Of a DNA stretch of 48,462 nucleotides, positions 1 through 8,887 are shown one piece after another. Numbering within the stretch: the stretch's first letter is position 1; the number at the start of each line of letters is the position of its first letter. Position numbers and translations under genes: made by a program. Source of the DNA: Minisyncoccota bacterium (lineage in GTDB: Bacteria; Verrucomicrobiota; Verrucomicrobiia; Methylacidiphilales; Verrucolacustridaceae). The notes beneath the pieces are model-generated. The model did not search any database and had not been told where the DNA came from. It was given only the letters and a program-made list of their open reading frames with translations. Location: positions 1-48,462 of the forward strand of contig JASGCJ010000007.1 in NCBI GenBank assembly GCA_030054195.1. The letters run 5' to 3'.

Positions 1-32
1 AACCCATGGAGGTTCAAATCCTCTCGAGCGCA
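1..32 (+). tRNA. tRNA gene, 3' end only (possibly tRNA-Arg)
   Basis: The first 32 bases fold as the end of a tRNA. A 5-bp T-stem (8-12 with 20-24, one G-U pair) encloses the 7-base T-loop TTCAAAT at 13-19. It is followed by a 7-base acceptor strand CGAGCGC (25-31) and discriminator A at 32. CCA is not encoded. The anticodon lies outside the window. An acceptor strand CGAGCGC implies GCGCUCG at the 5' end, which is common in tRNA-Arg; that identity is an inference. Confidence 0.72.
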
Positions 33-476
33 ACGAAGTAAGCGAGAGAGTTCCATCCGCCGGAGGCGATCAACGATTGGGCCGGGGGTGGGTCTTAGGG
101 GGGCCAAATCCTCTCGAGCCCCGACAAGTCGGGACAGGCCCCGACAAGAGTCGGGACAGGCCCCGACAAGTCGGGGTAAACGCAGCGAAGCAAGCGAGAG
201 AATCCCTTCCGCCGGAGGCGATCAACGATTGGGCCGGGGGTGGGTCTTAGGGGGGCCAAATCCTCTCGAGCCCCGACAAGTCGGGGTAAGCGCAACGAAG
301 TAAGCAAGAGAGTTCCATCCGCCGGAGGCGAAATAGGATTGGCGCTGGGGCAGGTCAGCAGGGGCGCAAATCCTCTCGAGCCCCGACAAGTCGGGACAGG
401 CCCCGACAAGAGTCGGGGTAAACGCAACGAAGTAAGCGAGAGAGTTCCATCCGCCGGAGGCGATCAAGGATTGGGA
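15..476. repeat. Array of tRNA-tail-derived and palindromic repeats
   Basis: The 14-mer CAAATCCTCTCGAG, identical to part of the adjacent tRNA T-loop and acceptor strand, occurs at 15-28, 105-118, 257-270 and 367-380. Each extra copy is followed by one to three small inverted repeats of the type CCCCGACAAGTCGGGG (119-133, 139-155, 161-176, 271-286, 381-395, 401-418), separated by ACAGG. Between copies lies a roughly 50-base segment containing AACGAAGTAAGCGAGAG and CCGCCGGAGGCG, seen at 29, 180, 290 and 423. The units differ in length (spacings 90, 152 and 110), so this is a mosaic array, not a simple tandem repeat. No gene is supported here; open frames through it are by-products of the repeats. 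Confidence 0.85.
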
Positions 477-530
477 ACAGATTGGGCGGTCCCGCTTGAT
501 TATTTCAGCCGAATCGGTGAAGTAGTCTCC

Positions 531-2099
531 TTGAAGGCAACGAGTTCCATCTCTCCTCAGAACCGTGTTGAGCGGGTCCTGATCCTAGATTTCGGGTCTC
601 AGTATACTCAGGTGATTGCCAGGCGGATCCGGGAGGCTTCCGTCTTTTCGGAAATTGTTCCCCACACGATCTCTGCCCGAGAGGTGAGCGCCCTTCGGCC
701 TAAGGGGATTATTTTAAGTGGTGGACCCGCGAGTGTGTACAGCCCGAAGGCTCCTAAGATGGATCGGGCGATTTTTCATTTGGGGATTCCTCTTCTTGGG
801 ATCTGCTACGGAATGCAGCTTTTGGTGAAGGAGTTTGGGGGCGAGGTGGCAAGAGGAGCCAGACGGGAATACGGCCGAGGAACCTTACATAGAAAACGGG
901 CATGCCCTTTGCTGGAAAAACTGCCCTCCCGTCTCGAAATTTGGAACAGTCACGGAGATCGGGTGACGCGTTTGCCCAAGGGGTTTCAGTCGGTCGCGAC
1001 GACGGAGAACAGTCCGTACGCCGTGGTGCGAAAGGGGGAGATTTACGGGCTTCAATTTCACCCTGAGGTTTCTCACACCCCCAAAGGACAGCAGATCCTA
1101 GGAAACTTTTTGAAAAAGATCTGCGGATGTCGGGGAACGTGGACGATGGGCTCGTTCCTCAAGCGGGCAGTTGCGGATGTGAGGCAACAGGTTGGAAACG
1201 GACGGGTCATCCTCGGATTGAGCGGCGGGGTGGATTCGAGTGTGGCGGCGGCGCTCCTGCACCGCGCGATCGGCAACAAGCTGCGATGTATTTTTGTCGA
1301 TAATGGGTTGTTGCGAAAGGGAGAGGTGGAAAGCGTAAAACGCATTTTTGGAAAACACCGGCACTTCAACCTGACGGTGATCGATGCGAGGAAGAGGTTT
1401 CTGCGCAGACTCCGTGGGGTGGCTGATCCGGAGAAAAAAAGGAAGATCATCGGACGGGAATTCATTCACGTTTTTAATGAAGCATCGAAGAAGGTGGGGC
1501 GTGGAGCTCAGTTTTTGGCTCAAGGGACGTTGTATCCGGATGTGATCGAGAGTGTGCCGATTGCGGGCAATCCTGCTTCCCTAATTAAGAGTCACCACAA
1601 TGTGGGGGGATTGCCCAAGAGGATGAAGCTCGGGTTGGTCGAGCCGTTGCGGCAACTTTTCAAGGACGAGGTGAGAAAAGTCGGAACTGTATTGGGTTTG
1701 CCGAAAGAGATGGTATGGAGACAACCCTTTCCAGGGCCTGGCTTAGCGGTGCGCTGTTTAGGGGCGATTGAGGAGAAGAAGTTGTCGATTCTACGAGAGG
1801 CGGATGCGATTGTGGTGGAAGAGATGAAGGCTTCCGGATGGTACTATCGGATTTGGCAAAGCTTCGCCGTTTTGTTGCCGTGCCGAAGTGTGGGGGTGAT
1901 GGGAGATGAACGCACTTATGACAATGCGGTGGCGATCCGTGCTGTGGAGAGTCGGGATGGGATGACGGCGGATTGGGTGCGGTTACCAGGAGATCTTTTG
2001 GGAAGAATTTCAAATCGAATCTGCAATGAGGTCAAAGGGGTCAACCGGGTGGTTTTGGATGTCAGTTCCAAGCCGCCTGCGACGATCGAGTGGGAGTAG
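531..2099 (+). CDS. guaA: GMP synthase (glutamine-hydrolysing)
   Basis: Converts XMP to GMP with glutamine and ATP, the last step of guanine nucleotide synthesis in the cytoplasm. The N-terminal class I glutamine amidotransferase domain has the nucleophile Cys92 in GICYGMQ and the His177/Glu179 pair in FHPEV. The ATP-pyrophosphatase domain follows with the P-loop SGGVDSS at about 231-237. The dimerisation domain ends in the typical IEWE tail. With a TTG start at 531 the protein is 522 residues, the normal length. The frame stays open upstream to 240, but that extension is repeat sequence; no ATG or GTG lies between the repeats and the conserved start. A weak GGTGA lies about 10 bases before the TTG. 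hisD begins 2 bases after the stop, so guaA leads a guaA-hisD-hisB operon. Confidence 0.95.
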   Translation: MKATSSISPQNRVERVLILDFGSQYTQVIARRIREASVFSEIVPHTISAREVSALRPKGIILSGGPASVYSPKAPKMDRAIFHLGIPLLGICYGMQLLVKEFGGEVARGARREYGRGTLHRKRACPLLEKLPSRLEIWNSHGDRVTRLPKGFQSVATTENSPYAVVRKGEIYGLQFHPEVSHTPKGQQILGNFLKKICGCRGTWTMGSFLKRAVADVRQQVGNGRVILGLSGGVDSSVAAALLHRAIGNKLRCIFVDNGLLRKGEVESVKRIFGKHRHFNLTVIDARKRFLRRLRGVADPEKKRKIIGREFIHVFNEASKKVGRGAQFLAQGTLYPDVIESVPIAGNPASLIKSHHNVGGLPKRMKLGLVEPLRQLFKDEVRKVGTVLGLPKEMVWRQPFPGPGLAVRCLGAIEEKKLSILREADAIVVEEMKASGWYYRIWQSFAVLLPCRSVGVMGDERTYDNAVAIRAVESRDGMTADWVRLPGDLLGRISNRICNEVKGVNRVVLDVSSKPPATIEWE

Positions 2100-2101
2100 G
2101 A

Positions 2102-3364
2102 ATGAAAATTCTAGATGCGCGTGGAAAGGTGAATGCGGCGTGGGCACTCGGCCAGCTGTCGCGCAGGGCGCTGCCGGATCAGAAAGTGAGGGCGGTGGTA
2201 GAGCGGATTTTAGGAGAAGTGCGTAGAGGTGGGGATGCGGCTGTGGTGAAGATTCACAATCGGTTTGCAAAGAAAAAGATTCGAAAAGGGGATTTAAGGG
2301 TGAGGGGCAAGTTTCGAGCTCCGTCGGCAGAGGTGAGGCGTGCCCTTGCATTAGCGGAAAAAAATATTGCGGATTTTGCCAAGGCAACGCGTCCTGTGGC
2401 TTGGAGAAAGAGAAATGCGCAGGGAGCAATCACGGGAGAAAATTTTCCTGCGTTGGGTCGGGTGGGAGTTTATGTGCCGGGGGGGACGGCTCCGCTTGTC
2501 TCGACCGCGTTGATGACGGTGGTGTTGGCAAGAGTTGCTGGGGTGAAGGAGATTGTCGCTTTTACGCCAGGGCCCGTGAATCCTGTGTTGGGATGGGCGT
2601 TGCAGAAGGCTGGGGCAACGGAGATTTATCAAGTGGGGGGTGCGCAGGCTGTGGCCGCGATGGCTTTTGGGACGGAAACGATTCGGCCTGTGGAAAAGAT
2701 TTGTGGGCCTGGGAGTGCTTGGGTGGTGGAGGCCAAGAGACAGGTGTTTGGAATGGTGGGCATCGATCTATTGCCAGGGCCGAGCGAGATCGCGGTGATT
2801 GCGGACGAGACGGCACGGCCCGATTGGGTGGCGGCAGATCTGGTGGCACAGGCGGAGCACGGGCCAGGCAGCCAAATATTTTTCCTCACGCCATCGATGA
2901 AGGTTTTGGGGCGGGTTTTGGCGGAGGTGTTGAGCCAAAGCTCGCGACAACCCCGGGCTGAATATTTGCGGGACGTTTTAAAGCGCGGAGCTTCCCTAGT
3001 TTGGACGAAGGATTTGGCGCAGGCAGTGGAGTTGGCGGAGGCAATCGCGCCCGAACATCTTTCCTTGCAGTGTCGTGGTGCCAAAAAGATTGCGGAGAAG
3101 ATACGCTGCGCAGGCGGGGTGTTTATTGGCAATTTTTCAGCTGTCGCGTTGGGAGATTATGTGGCGGGGCCTAGCCACACCCTTCCGACGGGTGGGGCAG
3201 GGAGGGCTTTTGCGGGGTTGCGGGTGGAGGATTTTGTCAAAAGGGTAAGCGTGGTGGAGTACGGGAGGAGGGCTGTGAAGCGATCGGTCACCGCTACGGG
3301 GATTTTGGCCCGACTTGAACGGCTCGACGCGCACGCCGATTCGGTCGAGACTCGGCTGTCATGA
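2102..3364 (+). CDS. hisD: Histidinol dehydrogenase
   Basis: Oxidises L-histidinol to L-histidine in two NAD-dependent steps, the end of histidine biosynthesis. Family blocks are present along the whole length: YVPGGTAPL, the [10 protein letters not shown] segment (most relatives have GNAYV), [20 protein letters not shown] around His253, APEHL with Glu318/His319 as the expected catalytic pair, and [10 protein letters not shown] near the end. The 420-residue length is slightly under the usual 430. The ATG at 2102 has GGGAG five bases upstream, inside the end of guaA; an in-frame GTG at 2090 would overlap guaA and is less likely. The last 4 bases overlap hisB. Coupling of guaA with histidine genes places purine and histidine synthesis under one transcript. 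Confidence 0.95.
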   Translation: MKILDARGKVNAAWALGQLSRRALPDQKVRAVVERILGEVRRGGDAAVVKIHNRFAKKKIRKGDLRVRGKFRAPSAEVRRALALAEKNIADFAKATRPVAWRKRNAQGAITGENFPALGRVGVYVPGGTAPLVSTALMTVVLARVAGVKEIVAFTPGPVNPVLGWALQKAGATEIYQVGGAQAVAAMAFGTETIRPVEKICGPGSAWVVEAKRQVFGMVGIDLLPGPSEIAVIADETARPDWVAADLVAQAEHGPGSQIFFLTPSMKVLGRVLAEVLSQSSRQPRAEYLRDVLKRGASLVWTKDLAQAVELAEAIAPEHLSLQCRGAKKIAEKIRCAGGVFIGNFSAVALGDYVAGPSHTLPTGGAGRAFAGLRVEDFVKRVSVVEYGRRAVKRSVTATGILARLERLDAHADSVETRLS

Positions 3365-3957
3365 GCCAAGGCAAACGGCAGGGAAAGAAGTTTCGTAAGA
3401 CCAGTGAGACGCAGATTGCGATCACGCTGGGTCTGGACGGCAAGGGAAGTGCAAAGGTCAAAACGGGAATTCCATTTTTTGATCACATGCTGAACCTTTT
3501 TGCTAGGCACGGTCTTTTTGATCTGGAGGTGAAGGCAAAGGGGGATCTGGATGTGGATCTTCACCACACGGTGGAGGATGTGGGAATTGTGTTAGGGCAG
3601 GCGCTGACTGCAGCCCTTGGAAAAAAGGAGGGAATTCGTAGGTATGGGACGGCTCACGTGCCGATGGATGAGACCCTGGCCCGGGTGGCGATTGATCTGA
3701 GTGGGAGGCCGTATCTCGAACTGCGGGGGTTAAGCCAACGCGGCAAGGTGGGAAATTTTCCGGCGCAGCTGGTGGAGGAGTTTTTGCGAGCGCTGTCCGT
3801 ACAGGGAGGGATGAACCTGCACGCCGAGGTGTTGTACGGGCGGGATGTACATCACCAGATTGAGGCAATATTCAAGGCCTTGGCAAAGGCATTGCAGGTA
3901 GCGGTCACCCGCGATCCGCGAGTGAAAGGCGTGCCGAGCACGAAGGGAAGAATCTGA
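3361..3957 (+). CDS. hisB: Imidazoleglycerol-phosphate dehydratase
   Basis: Dehydrates imidazole glycerol phosphate to imidazole acetol phosphate in histidine synthesis. At 198 residues it is the stand-alone dehydratase, without the phosphatase domain found fused in enterobacteria. The metal-binding histidine motifs are visible: [16 protein letters not shown] and, near the C-terminus, [10 protein letters not shown], each with the expected HH or DH pairs. The start is the ATG inside the ATGA overlap with the hisD stop, which implies translational coupling. No other his genes are nearby, so the pathway is split in this genome. Confidence 0.95.
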   Translation: MSQGKRQGKKFRKTSETQIAITLGLDGKGSAKVKTGIPFFDHMLNLFARHGLFDLEVKAKGDLDVDLHHTVEDVGIVLGQALTAALGKKEGIRRYGTAHVPMDETLARVAIDLSGRPYLELRGLSQRGKVGNFPAQLVEEFLRALSVQGGMNLHAEVLYGRDVHHQIEAIFKALAKALQVAVTRDPRVKGVPSTKGRI

Positions 3958-4055
3958 TTTAATGTTGGGGAGGGGTGCGGTGACGATGCCCTTTGTTTGA
4001 CAGGAAGGGGGCAATCTACGCAAATCGTTGATATTGAGAGCCTTATTTTTGTAAA

Positions 4056-4073
4056 TTGTCACACAATTGTCAC
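4056..4073 (+). promoter_or_regulatory. Pho-box-like site before the PEP-CTERM gene
   Basis: TTGTCAC-ACAA-TTGTCAC is two identical 7-bp direct repeats 11 bp apart, the architecture of the PhoB box (CTGTCAT, 4-bp spacer, CTGTCAY). The same arrangement occurs at 8089 and 10203, before phoB and pstS. It points toward the gene at 4177, 103 bp upstream of its ATG. No clear -10 box is seen at the E. coli spacing. The rest of the 219-base gap (3958-4176) holds nothing else recognisable. Confidence 0.7.
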
Positions 4074-4176
4074 TAGCAAATTTGGGGTCAGAGGTGTTTA
4101 TTTAAGTAGTTAAGGAAAAATTTAAACAAGGAAACAAACATAGAAGAAGTGTAGGCAAACAGATCGGAGAAAAAAA

Positions 4177-6891
4177 ATGAAAAAAATATTATTCATCCTA
4201 ACTTCAGTCGTTGTTTTTGAAATTTCTGCCTCGGCGCAAATCGGCATTAATACCGGAACCACTAGCTACAGTTACAGCCAGGATTTTAACACATTGGCCT
4301 CAACCGGAACGGGCATAGCTTGGGCAAATAATTCCACTCTTGCTGGTTGGAGTCTTTTTCGCCAACCAAGCGGAGTTCCAGTCGCACTAACTACCTACAC
4401 CACTGGAACTGGATCTGTAAATACTGGTGGATTTTATAGCTTTGGTACTACTGCAGCGGACAGGTCACTCGGTAGCTTAGGGAGTGGAGCTTACTTTGGC
4501 TCTCCAGGTTCTGGCTCCGTTGCTGGGTGGATAGCACTAGCATTTTCAAATAACACGGGCGGATCGGCAAATTCGTTCACACTGAATTATGATGGGGAAC
4601 AATGGAGAGATGGTGGGAACAACCCAGCAGTCTCTCAAACCATGACGTTGCAATACGGTTTTGGATCTTCTTTTAGTGCGGTAAGCTCTTGGGCACAGGC
4701 TGGAAGTGCATTTAATTTTACCTCCCCCGTCTTTTCAAACACGGCGTCTGGTGCTCCAGTTGACGGGAATGTTGCTGGTAGATCTGCAGGCCGTGGAGGA
4801 ACTATCTCCGGACTAAGCTGGGCTAATGGTAGTACACTTTGGCTTCGTTGGGTTGATAACAACGACGCGGGCAACGATCACGCGCTAGCTATAGATAATT
4901 TTAGCTTCTCAACCACGTTTGCTGCAGCCGCCGCCAGCTACGGTTGGACCGGAGGTGCGGGCACATGGCAAAACGGGCAGAGTGGCAATTTTGGAACGAC
5001 TTATAATAATGCTAATGACAGCACAGTGACTTTTGCTGGAACTGCGGAGAACGTGGCGTTATCTGGTACGGTCCAGGCTGGAAATCTTATCTTTACCTCT
5101 GGCGGATATGCGCTGAATTCTGGAAATCTTACTGTTGGGCAGGGAGCCATCACTACTGACACAGGTACTACTACGATTAACTCTGTTTTGGAAGGCACGG
5201 CTGGCCTGATCAAATCCGGCGCAGGTGCCTTGGTGCTAACTGGTGCGAATACGGTGTCCGGTGCAGTTAGTATCGCGGGGGGTACCCTACAGATCGGTTC
5301 TGATGGGGCTTTGGGAGATGCAGCCAACGATGTGACCAACAACGGCACCCTTAAAACAACTTCAAATACCGCTCTCGGCGCCGGACGGGATATCACGGGT
5401 TCGGGATCCTTGGACATTGGAGGTGGGACAACTCTTACGGTCAACGGAGGGTTCAATCAGACCGCCACCACGCTGGCAAATAGTGGGACTCTCGATCTTC
5501 AGGGTGCAACCCGTTCGGTCGGCAACCTGACAGTGAATGCGGCCGGCACGGTCAACGGCTCGGGTGCTATTAGTGCGACCGGACTGACCGCTGGACTTAC
5601 CTCTGGAACCGCCTCGATCAACCCGGGTATTGTTTTCTCCTCCGGGGATAAGACACTCAATGTTGCGAGCGGAGGCACTCTAGATCTGAATGGAGCCCTA
5701 TCCAACGGGGCTGGCACGGGACGAATCGCCAAAACTGGCGCGGGCACACTGATTTTGAGTGCGGACAACAACATGGGAGGCATTCGAATTGGTTCGACTG
5801 GCGCGATCATGACGGATGGAGGGAAAGTGATTCTGGAAAGCAGCGTGGTGGGTTCCCAGGGGCAAGCAATTCAGCATAATTTTGGAACACTCGAGGCCTC
5901 CACGGCTTTGGTCATGAACAGTGGACTCAGCATTGGAGGTCGCTTCAACGGCGCCGCCACCTTGGCTGGTGGGGATATGGAGTTTCAAGGGCAGTCCGCA
6001 TTTTTCCAAGGTTCAACAGGCACGATTGGTCAACTAGCTTTGAACGTTAACAACAACACCACTCTATCGGGAGGATTGGGGGCAACTTCCGGTACCGGTG
6101 GTACAGCTACGGGAGTGACTTTAGGCGGAAGCGGCACCCTCAATATCAGCGGCAATAGTTCCACCTTCACCGATGCAATCACCACTGCCGATACTGTAAA
6201 ATTGGTGGTTAACAACACCTTGGGCGCTGGTGTGAATGTCGGCAGCGGATCTCTTCTAAGTGGATCGGGTCGTGTTGGCGCAATCTCAGGCGCGGGGACG
6301 GTTGGACCTGGGAATAGCCCTGGGATTCTGACAGCGACGAGCGTAAATCCGAATGCGGGAACAGATTTCAGATTTGAGTTCACCGCGCTCAATCCGACTT
6401 ACAGTAGCGCCACAGCGAGTGGAAATGATCTGTTACACCTGACCTCGAGCTCCAGTCCTTTTGCCGGCGGAACGTTCGGTGCGGGGAATATCATTTCGAT
6501 CTATCTAAACAGCTCAACGATCAACGATAGTTTGTTGGCAGGGACGAACACCTCTTTCAGTGGTGGATTCTTCGTGGATGGCACTTTTGGCCTTGCCGCA
6601 GCGTTAAGTCCTGCAAGTTTCGCCTACTACACGACGAGCGCCTTGCTGGGAACGGGATCGGCCGTTAACTATGGTGGTACAGATTACTATTTGCTCAATA
6701 GTGAGATTGCCGCGAAGACAACCCTATCGGATACGGCAGTAACAGGTGCTGGATTTGCCACGGGAACAGCAACAGGAACGTTGTTAACCTTTAATGCGGT
6801 GCCCGAGCCTTCAGCCCAATCCTTGCTTGCTCTCGGGATGGTAGCACTGGTAGCGGTGCGGTCACTGAGACGCGCACGCGGCGATTCCTGA
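4177..6891 (+). CDS. Large secreted beta-strand-repeat protein with PEP-CTERM anchor
   Basis: 904 residues. An N-terminal signal peptide (MKKILFILTSVVV...SASA-Q) is followed by a domain of about 220 residues without a recognised family. From about residue 245 the sequence is a low-complexity Gly/Thr/Ser/Asn beta-helix-like region. It contains autotransporter-associated repeats such as KSGAGALVLTGANT with AGGTLQIG, and KTGAGTLILSADNN. The C-terminus has the PEP-CTERM pattern: VPEPS, a hydrophobic helix, then RSLRRARGDS. PEP-CTERM proteins are handled by exosortase and exported to the surface or matrix; no exosortase is in the window. No autotransporter barrel follows the repeats. GGAG lies 7 bases before the ATG. 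The Pho-box-like site upstream suggests induction under phosphate starvation. Substrate or partner is unknown. Confidence 0.85.
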   Translation: MKKILFILTSVVVFEISASAQIGINTGTTSYSYSQDFNTLASTGTGIAWANNSTLAGWSLFRQPSGVPVALTTYTTGTGSVNTGGFYSFGTTAADRSLGSLGSGAYFGSPGSGSVAGWIALAFSNNTGGSANSFTLNYDGEQWRDGGNNPAVSQTMTLQYGFGSSFSAVSSWAQAGSAFNFTSPVFSNTASGAPVDGNVAGRSAGRGGTISGLSWANGSTLWLRWVDNNDAGNDHALAIDNFSFSTTFAAAAASYGWTGGAGTWQNGQSGNFGTTYNNANDSTVTFAGTAENVALSGTVQAGNLIFTSGGYALNSGNLTVGQGAITTDTGTTTINSVLEGTAGLIKSGAGALVLTGANTVSGAVSIAGGTLQIGSDGALGDAANDVTNNGTLKTTSNTALGAGRDITGSGSLDIGGGTTLTVNGGFNQTATTLANSGTLDLQGATRSVGNLTVNAAGTVNGSGAISATGLTAGLTSGTASINPGIVFSSGDKTLNVASGGTLDLNGALSNGAGTGRIAKTGAGTLILSADNNMGGIRIGSTGAIMTDGGKVILESSVVGSQGQAIQHNFGTLEASTALVMNSGLSIGGRFNGAATLAGGDMEFQGQSAFFQGSTGTIGQLALNVNNNTTLSGGLGATSGTGGTATGVTLGGSGTLNISGNSSTFTDAITTADTVKLVVNNTLGAGVNVGSGSLLSGSGRVGAISGAGTVGPGNSPGILTATSVNPNAGTDFRFEFTALNPTYSSATASGNDLLHLTSSSSPFAGGTFGAGNIISIYLNSSTINDSLLAGTNTSFSGGFFVDGTFGLAAALSPASFAYYTTSALLGTGSAVNYGGTDYYLLNSEIAAKTTLSDTAVTGAGFATGTATGTLLTFNAVPEPSAQSLLALGMVALVAVRSLRRARGDS

Positions 6892-6921
6892 TTCTGGGTT
6901 AATCGAAAAGTTGGATTGCCT

Positions 6922-6955
6922 CAGCCCCGACAAGTGTCGGGGCTGGGCTGTTTTT
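6922..6955 (+). terminator. Intrinsic terminator after the PEP-CTERM gene
   Basis: CAGCCCCGACA (6922-6932) is perfectly complementary to 6935-6945, followed shortly by GGGCTG and five T at 6951-6955. The hairpin core CCCCGACA..TGTCGGGG is the same palindrome family seen in the array at 119-418. It separates convergent genes ending at 6891 and 7006. No T-run follows on the minus strand. Confidence 0.75.
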
Positions 6956-7005
6956 GGCTCCATTGGGGAGTGGATCTCTACCTGCTATGCAGCGGATAGC
7001 TTGAA

Positions 7006-7521
7006 TCAGTCGTTGCGGATGTGGTTTGGAGTGGGGTTCTTCTGAATGCGAAACTCCTGATGGCGAATTCGACCTCCCAAGAGGGCGGCTTGCAGTGTGA
7101 AAAAAGTGGCCCCTAGAGCGGTCAGAATCACGATGACCGTAATGTGATTTTTCCATGCGGGGCGAAAACGGAGAATTAGTAGTCCAGCGATGCCTCCGAA
7201 ACCAACGAAGTAGAGAAGAGGGGCAGCTTTCTCCGCCATATCTTCATGCATTTCAGCCGCAATGTCGCCCTCTTCGTCCAGCGGAGGTTTGATCTGGCCC
7301 ATTTCAAAGCGGGTATGAGCTGATTCTCCAGTTTGCATGACCACTGGGGTAATCAGGTCCGCCAAAATGCAAAAGCTGAAGCCAACGGCGAGAATGGATT
7401 TTTTTCCAAAGAAGAGCCCTGCCAGAAGAACCGGGGGAATGAGGAGGATGAGGGTCACGGGGAAATGGTTCGCCATGACGTGGATGTGTTCGGGTTGAAA
7501 AAAGCTGGGATCGATGCCCAT
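7006..7521 (-). CDS. DUF2231-like four-helix membrane protein
   Basis: 171 residues with four hydrophobic segments: about 21-38, 42-60, 100-120 and 127-148. The N-terminal ANHFPVTLIL and later TGESAH and GGRIRHQEF resemble the DUF2231 family of small inner-membrane proteins, whose members start with a His-x-x-x-His/Phe-Pro type motif and are sometimes linked to haem or redox functions. Function is unknown. The charged loop between helices 2 and 3 (PPLDEEGDIAAEMHEDM) is very acidic. The ATG has no good ribosome-binding site; the in-frame ATG 15 codons later is an alternative. It is divergent from the gene at 7583, with a 61-base gap in which no promoter was recognised. Confidence 0.7.
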   Translation of the reverse strand: MGIDPSFFQPEHIHVMANHFPVTLILLIPPVLLAGLFFGKKSILAVGFSFCILADLITPVVMQTGESAHTRFEMGQIKPPLDEEGDIAAEMHEDMAEKAAPLLYFVGFGGIAGLLILRFRPAWKNHITVIVILTALGATFFTLQAALLGGRIRHQEFRIQKNPTPNHIRND

Positions 7522-7582
7522 ACAGAAAGGATGGCCTGAAGGGGGTTCTTTTCAACTGAATCCGTCAGGCTAGAAAAGATGG

Positions 7583-8086
7583 ATGGATTGGAGTATTCGC
7601 CCTCGGGCTCATCTTTGTGCGGGGACGGGAAAGGATTTTTCCGACGGGCAAGTTGTGTTCACCGTGCTGGTGGCGGGTGAAGGCGGGATGGAGAGGAAGG
7701 ATTATGCGGAGGAGGTATGGAGTCGGGAGGAGAATCGGCCCACGTACTTCTGTTTTTGGAAGGGGAAGTTTCGGGTGCAACCGGCTGAAGTGGAGAAGGA
7801 GCCTCCTGCAGCACGAGCTGAGGCGGAGTTGCGCAGGCGGTTGAGTCAACCTGTGGCTTCGGAGAGTCCCGAAGCGCGGGTAATTTTCCTTTTTGCGCTT
7901 TTGCTGGAGAGAAGAAAGATTTTGCTCGTGCGGGAGCGGACCACGGGACCTGAGGGGAGGGTGACGGTGTATGAGCATAAGGTGACGGGCGAGGTGATCT
8001 TGGTGCCTGAGCCTGAGGTGAAGTTGAGCGAGGTGGATCGGTTGAGGTCGGAGGTGGAGGCTTTAGCGGCGACTTGGGGAGCTTAA
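7583..8086 (+). CDS. Conserved hypothetical protein, verrucomicrobial type
   Basis: 167 residues, soluble, no signal peptide or membrane helix. It begins with RPRAHLCAGTGKDFSDGQVVF, followed by VWSREENRPTYFCFWKGKF and a helical C-terminal half rich in Glu/Arg. From memory this matches unnamed proteins common in Verrucomicrobiota that share an N-terminal Cys-x-x-(T/S)G-F-x-x-G motif and an FxxWxxK motif; that recollection was not checked. No catalytic signature is evident, and a small zinc or beta-fold domain is possible. Its stop is 2 bases before the Pho-box-like site of phoB, so phoB has its own promoter rather than relying on this gene. The ribosome-binding site is weak (AGAAAAG). Confidence 0.7.
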   Translation: MDWSIRPRAHLCAGTGKDFSDGQVVFTVLVAGEGGMERKDYAEEVWSREENRPTYFCFWKGKFRVQPAEVEKEPPAARAEAELRRRLSQPVASESPEARVIFLFALLLERRKILLVRERTTGPEGRVTVYEHKVTGEVILVPEPEVKLSEVDRLRSEVEALAATWGA

Positions 8087-8088
8087 TT

Positions 8089-8106
8089 CTGCCATGATAA
8101 TGTCAC
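8089..8106 (+). promoter_or_regulatory. Pho-box-like site before phoB
   Basis: CTGCCAT-GATA-ATGTCAC: two imperfect 7-bp repeats at an 11-bp period, matching the PhoB box pattern. It starts 2 bases after the preceding stop codon and ends 38 bases before the first phoB start. Autoregulation of phoB through such a box is established in proteobacteria. Confidence 0.7.
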
Positions 8107-8144
8107 TTTGGGGCACTTGCTCGGGCGTTGTGGGGGGCGGATAA

Positions 8145-8846
8145 ATGGAGGCGATGCGAGATAGGGTTTTAATTGTAGAAGATGAAAAAGATGTGAGGGA
8201 GATGCTTCGACTCAATTTGAAGGTTGGAGGGTTTGATGTTTTGGAGGCGCAAAATGGGGCGGAAGGCTTGGCGATCGCCAAGGCGGAACTTCCCTCTGTG
8301 GTGATTTTGGATCTGATGATGCCAGAGATGAGTGGGATGGAGGTGTGTCGGGCCTTGCGAAGGAATCCTGCAACCTCGCGCATTCCCATTTTGATGCTGA
8401 CAGCCAAGTCGACTGAAGGGGACAAGGTCGCGGGTTTGGAGGTAGGTGCGGATGATTATGTGACAAAGCCGTTCAGCCCGCGGGAACTTCTTTTGAGGGT
8501 AAGGGCTGTGGCGCGGCGTCAACCTGATCAAGGGGCATCGAAGCCTTCCCCTGTGAAGGCGGGGGGTATTGCGCTAGATCGAGCTAGTATGACAGCGACG
8601 ATTGGAAGTAAGAAGCTGGTGTTGACGTCGACGGAGTATCGTTTGCTGGACCTGCTGGTGAGGAGGGCGGGAACCATTCTATCGCGGGAGGTACTTTTGA
8701 GCGAGGTGTGGGGATATCAGGCGAATTTGGATACGCGGACGGTGGATACGCATGTGAGGCGTTTGCGGGATAAATTAGGAAAAGCGGGTGCGGTGATTCA
8801 GACGGTGAGGGGAAGCGGGTATCGGTTGGGTGCGGCGACGGCATAA
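8145..8846 (+). CDS. phoB: PhoB-like response regulator
   Basis: 233 residues, OmpR/PhoB family. The receiver domain (about 6-122) has the acidic pocket VEDE, phosphoacceptor Asp56 in ILDLMMP, the LTAK threonine and the conserved lysine in TKPF. A winged-helix DNA-binding domain follows a short linker, with LTSTEYRLLDLL, VWGYQ and the recognition-helix segment TRTVDTHVRRLRDKLG. It pairs with the kinase 41 bases downstream and the pst genes, so it most likely activates the phosphate regulon by binding Pho boxes. The ATG at 8145 follows GGGGGCGG; an ATG at 8154 preceded by GGAGG is an equally possible start. Confidence 0.9.
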   Translation: MEAMRDRVLIVEDEKDVREMLRLNLKVGGFDVLEAQNGAEGLAIAKAELPSVVILDLMMPEMSGMEVCRALRRNPATSRIPILMLTAKSTEGDKVAGLEVGADDYVTKPFSPRELLLRVRAVARRQPDQGASKPSPVKAGGIALDRASMTATIGSKKLVLTSTEYRLLDLLVRRAGTILSREVLLSEVWGYQANLDTRTVDTHVRRLRDKLGKAGAVIQTVRGSGYRLGAATA

Positions 8847-8887
8847 ACAGTTTTGCCCGTGGAGTAGGGAGGGGGCAGGGTAGGGGG

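Noticed and set aside
88-467. Several open frames on both strands in the first 470 bases
   Set aside because: They are translations of the repeats, with Arg/Pro-rich low-complexity products.
1-476. CRISPR array
   Set aside because: Repeat units vary in length and content, spacers are themselves repeated, and no cas gene is present.
240-530. 97-codon N-terminal extension of guaA
   Set aside because: It is in frame only because the repeat array happens to lack stops; the translated sequence is repeats and unrelated to GMP synthases.
3356-3362. CTGTCAT at the hisD/hisB junction as a Pho half-site
   Set aside because: No second half-site 11 bases up- or downstream, and it lies within an operon.
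3997-4002. TTGACA as the -35 box for the PEP-CTERM gene
   Set aside because: No acceptable -10 box at 16-18 bases; the Pho-box-like site downstream is a better explanation.
5001-6392. Long minus-strand frames opposite the PEP-CTERM gene
   Set aside because: They are mirror frames of Gly/Thr-rich repeats (Pro/Val-rich products) without start signals.
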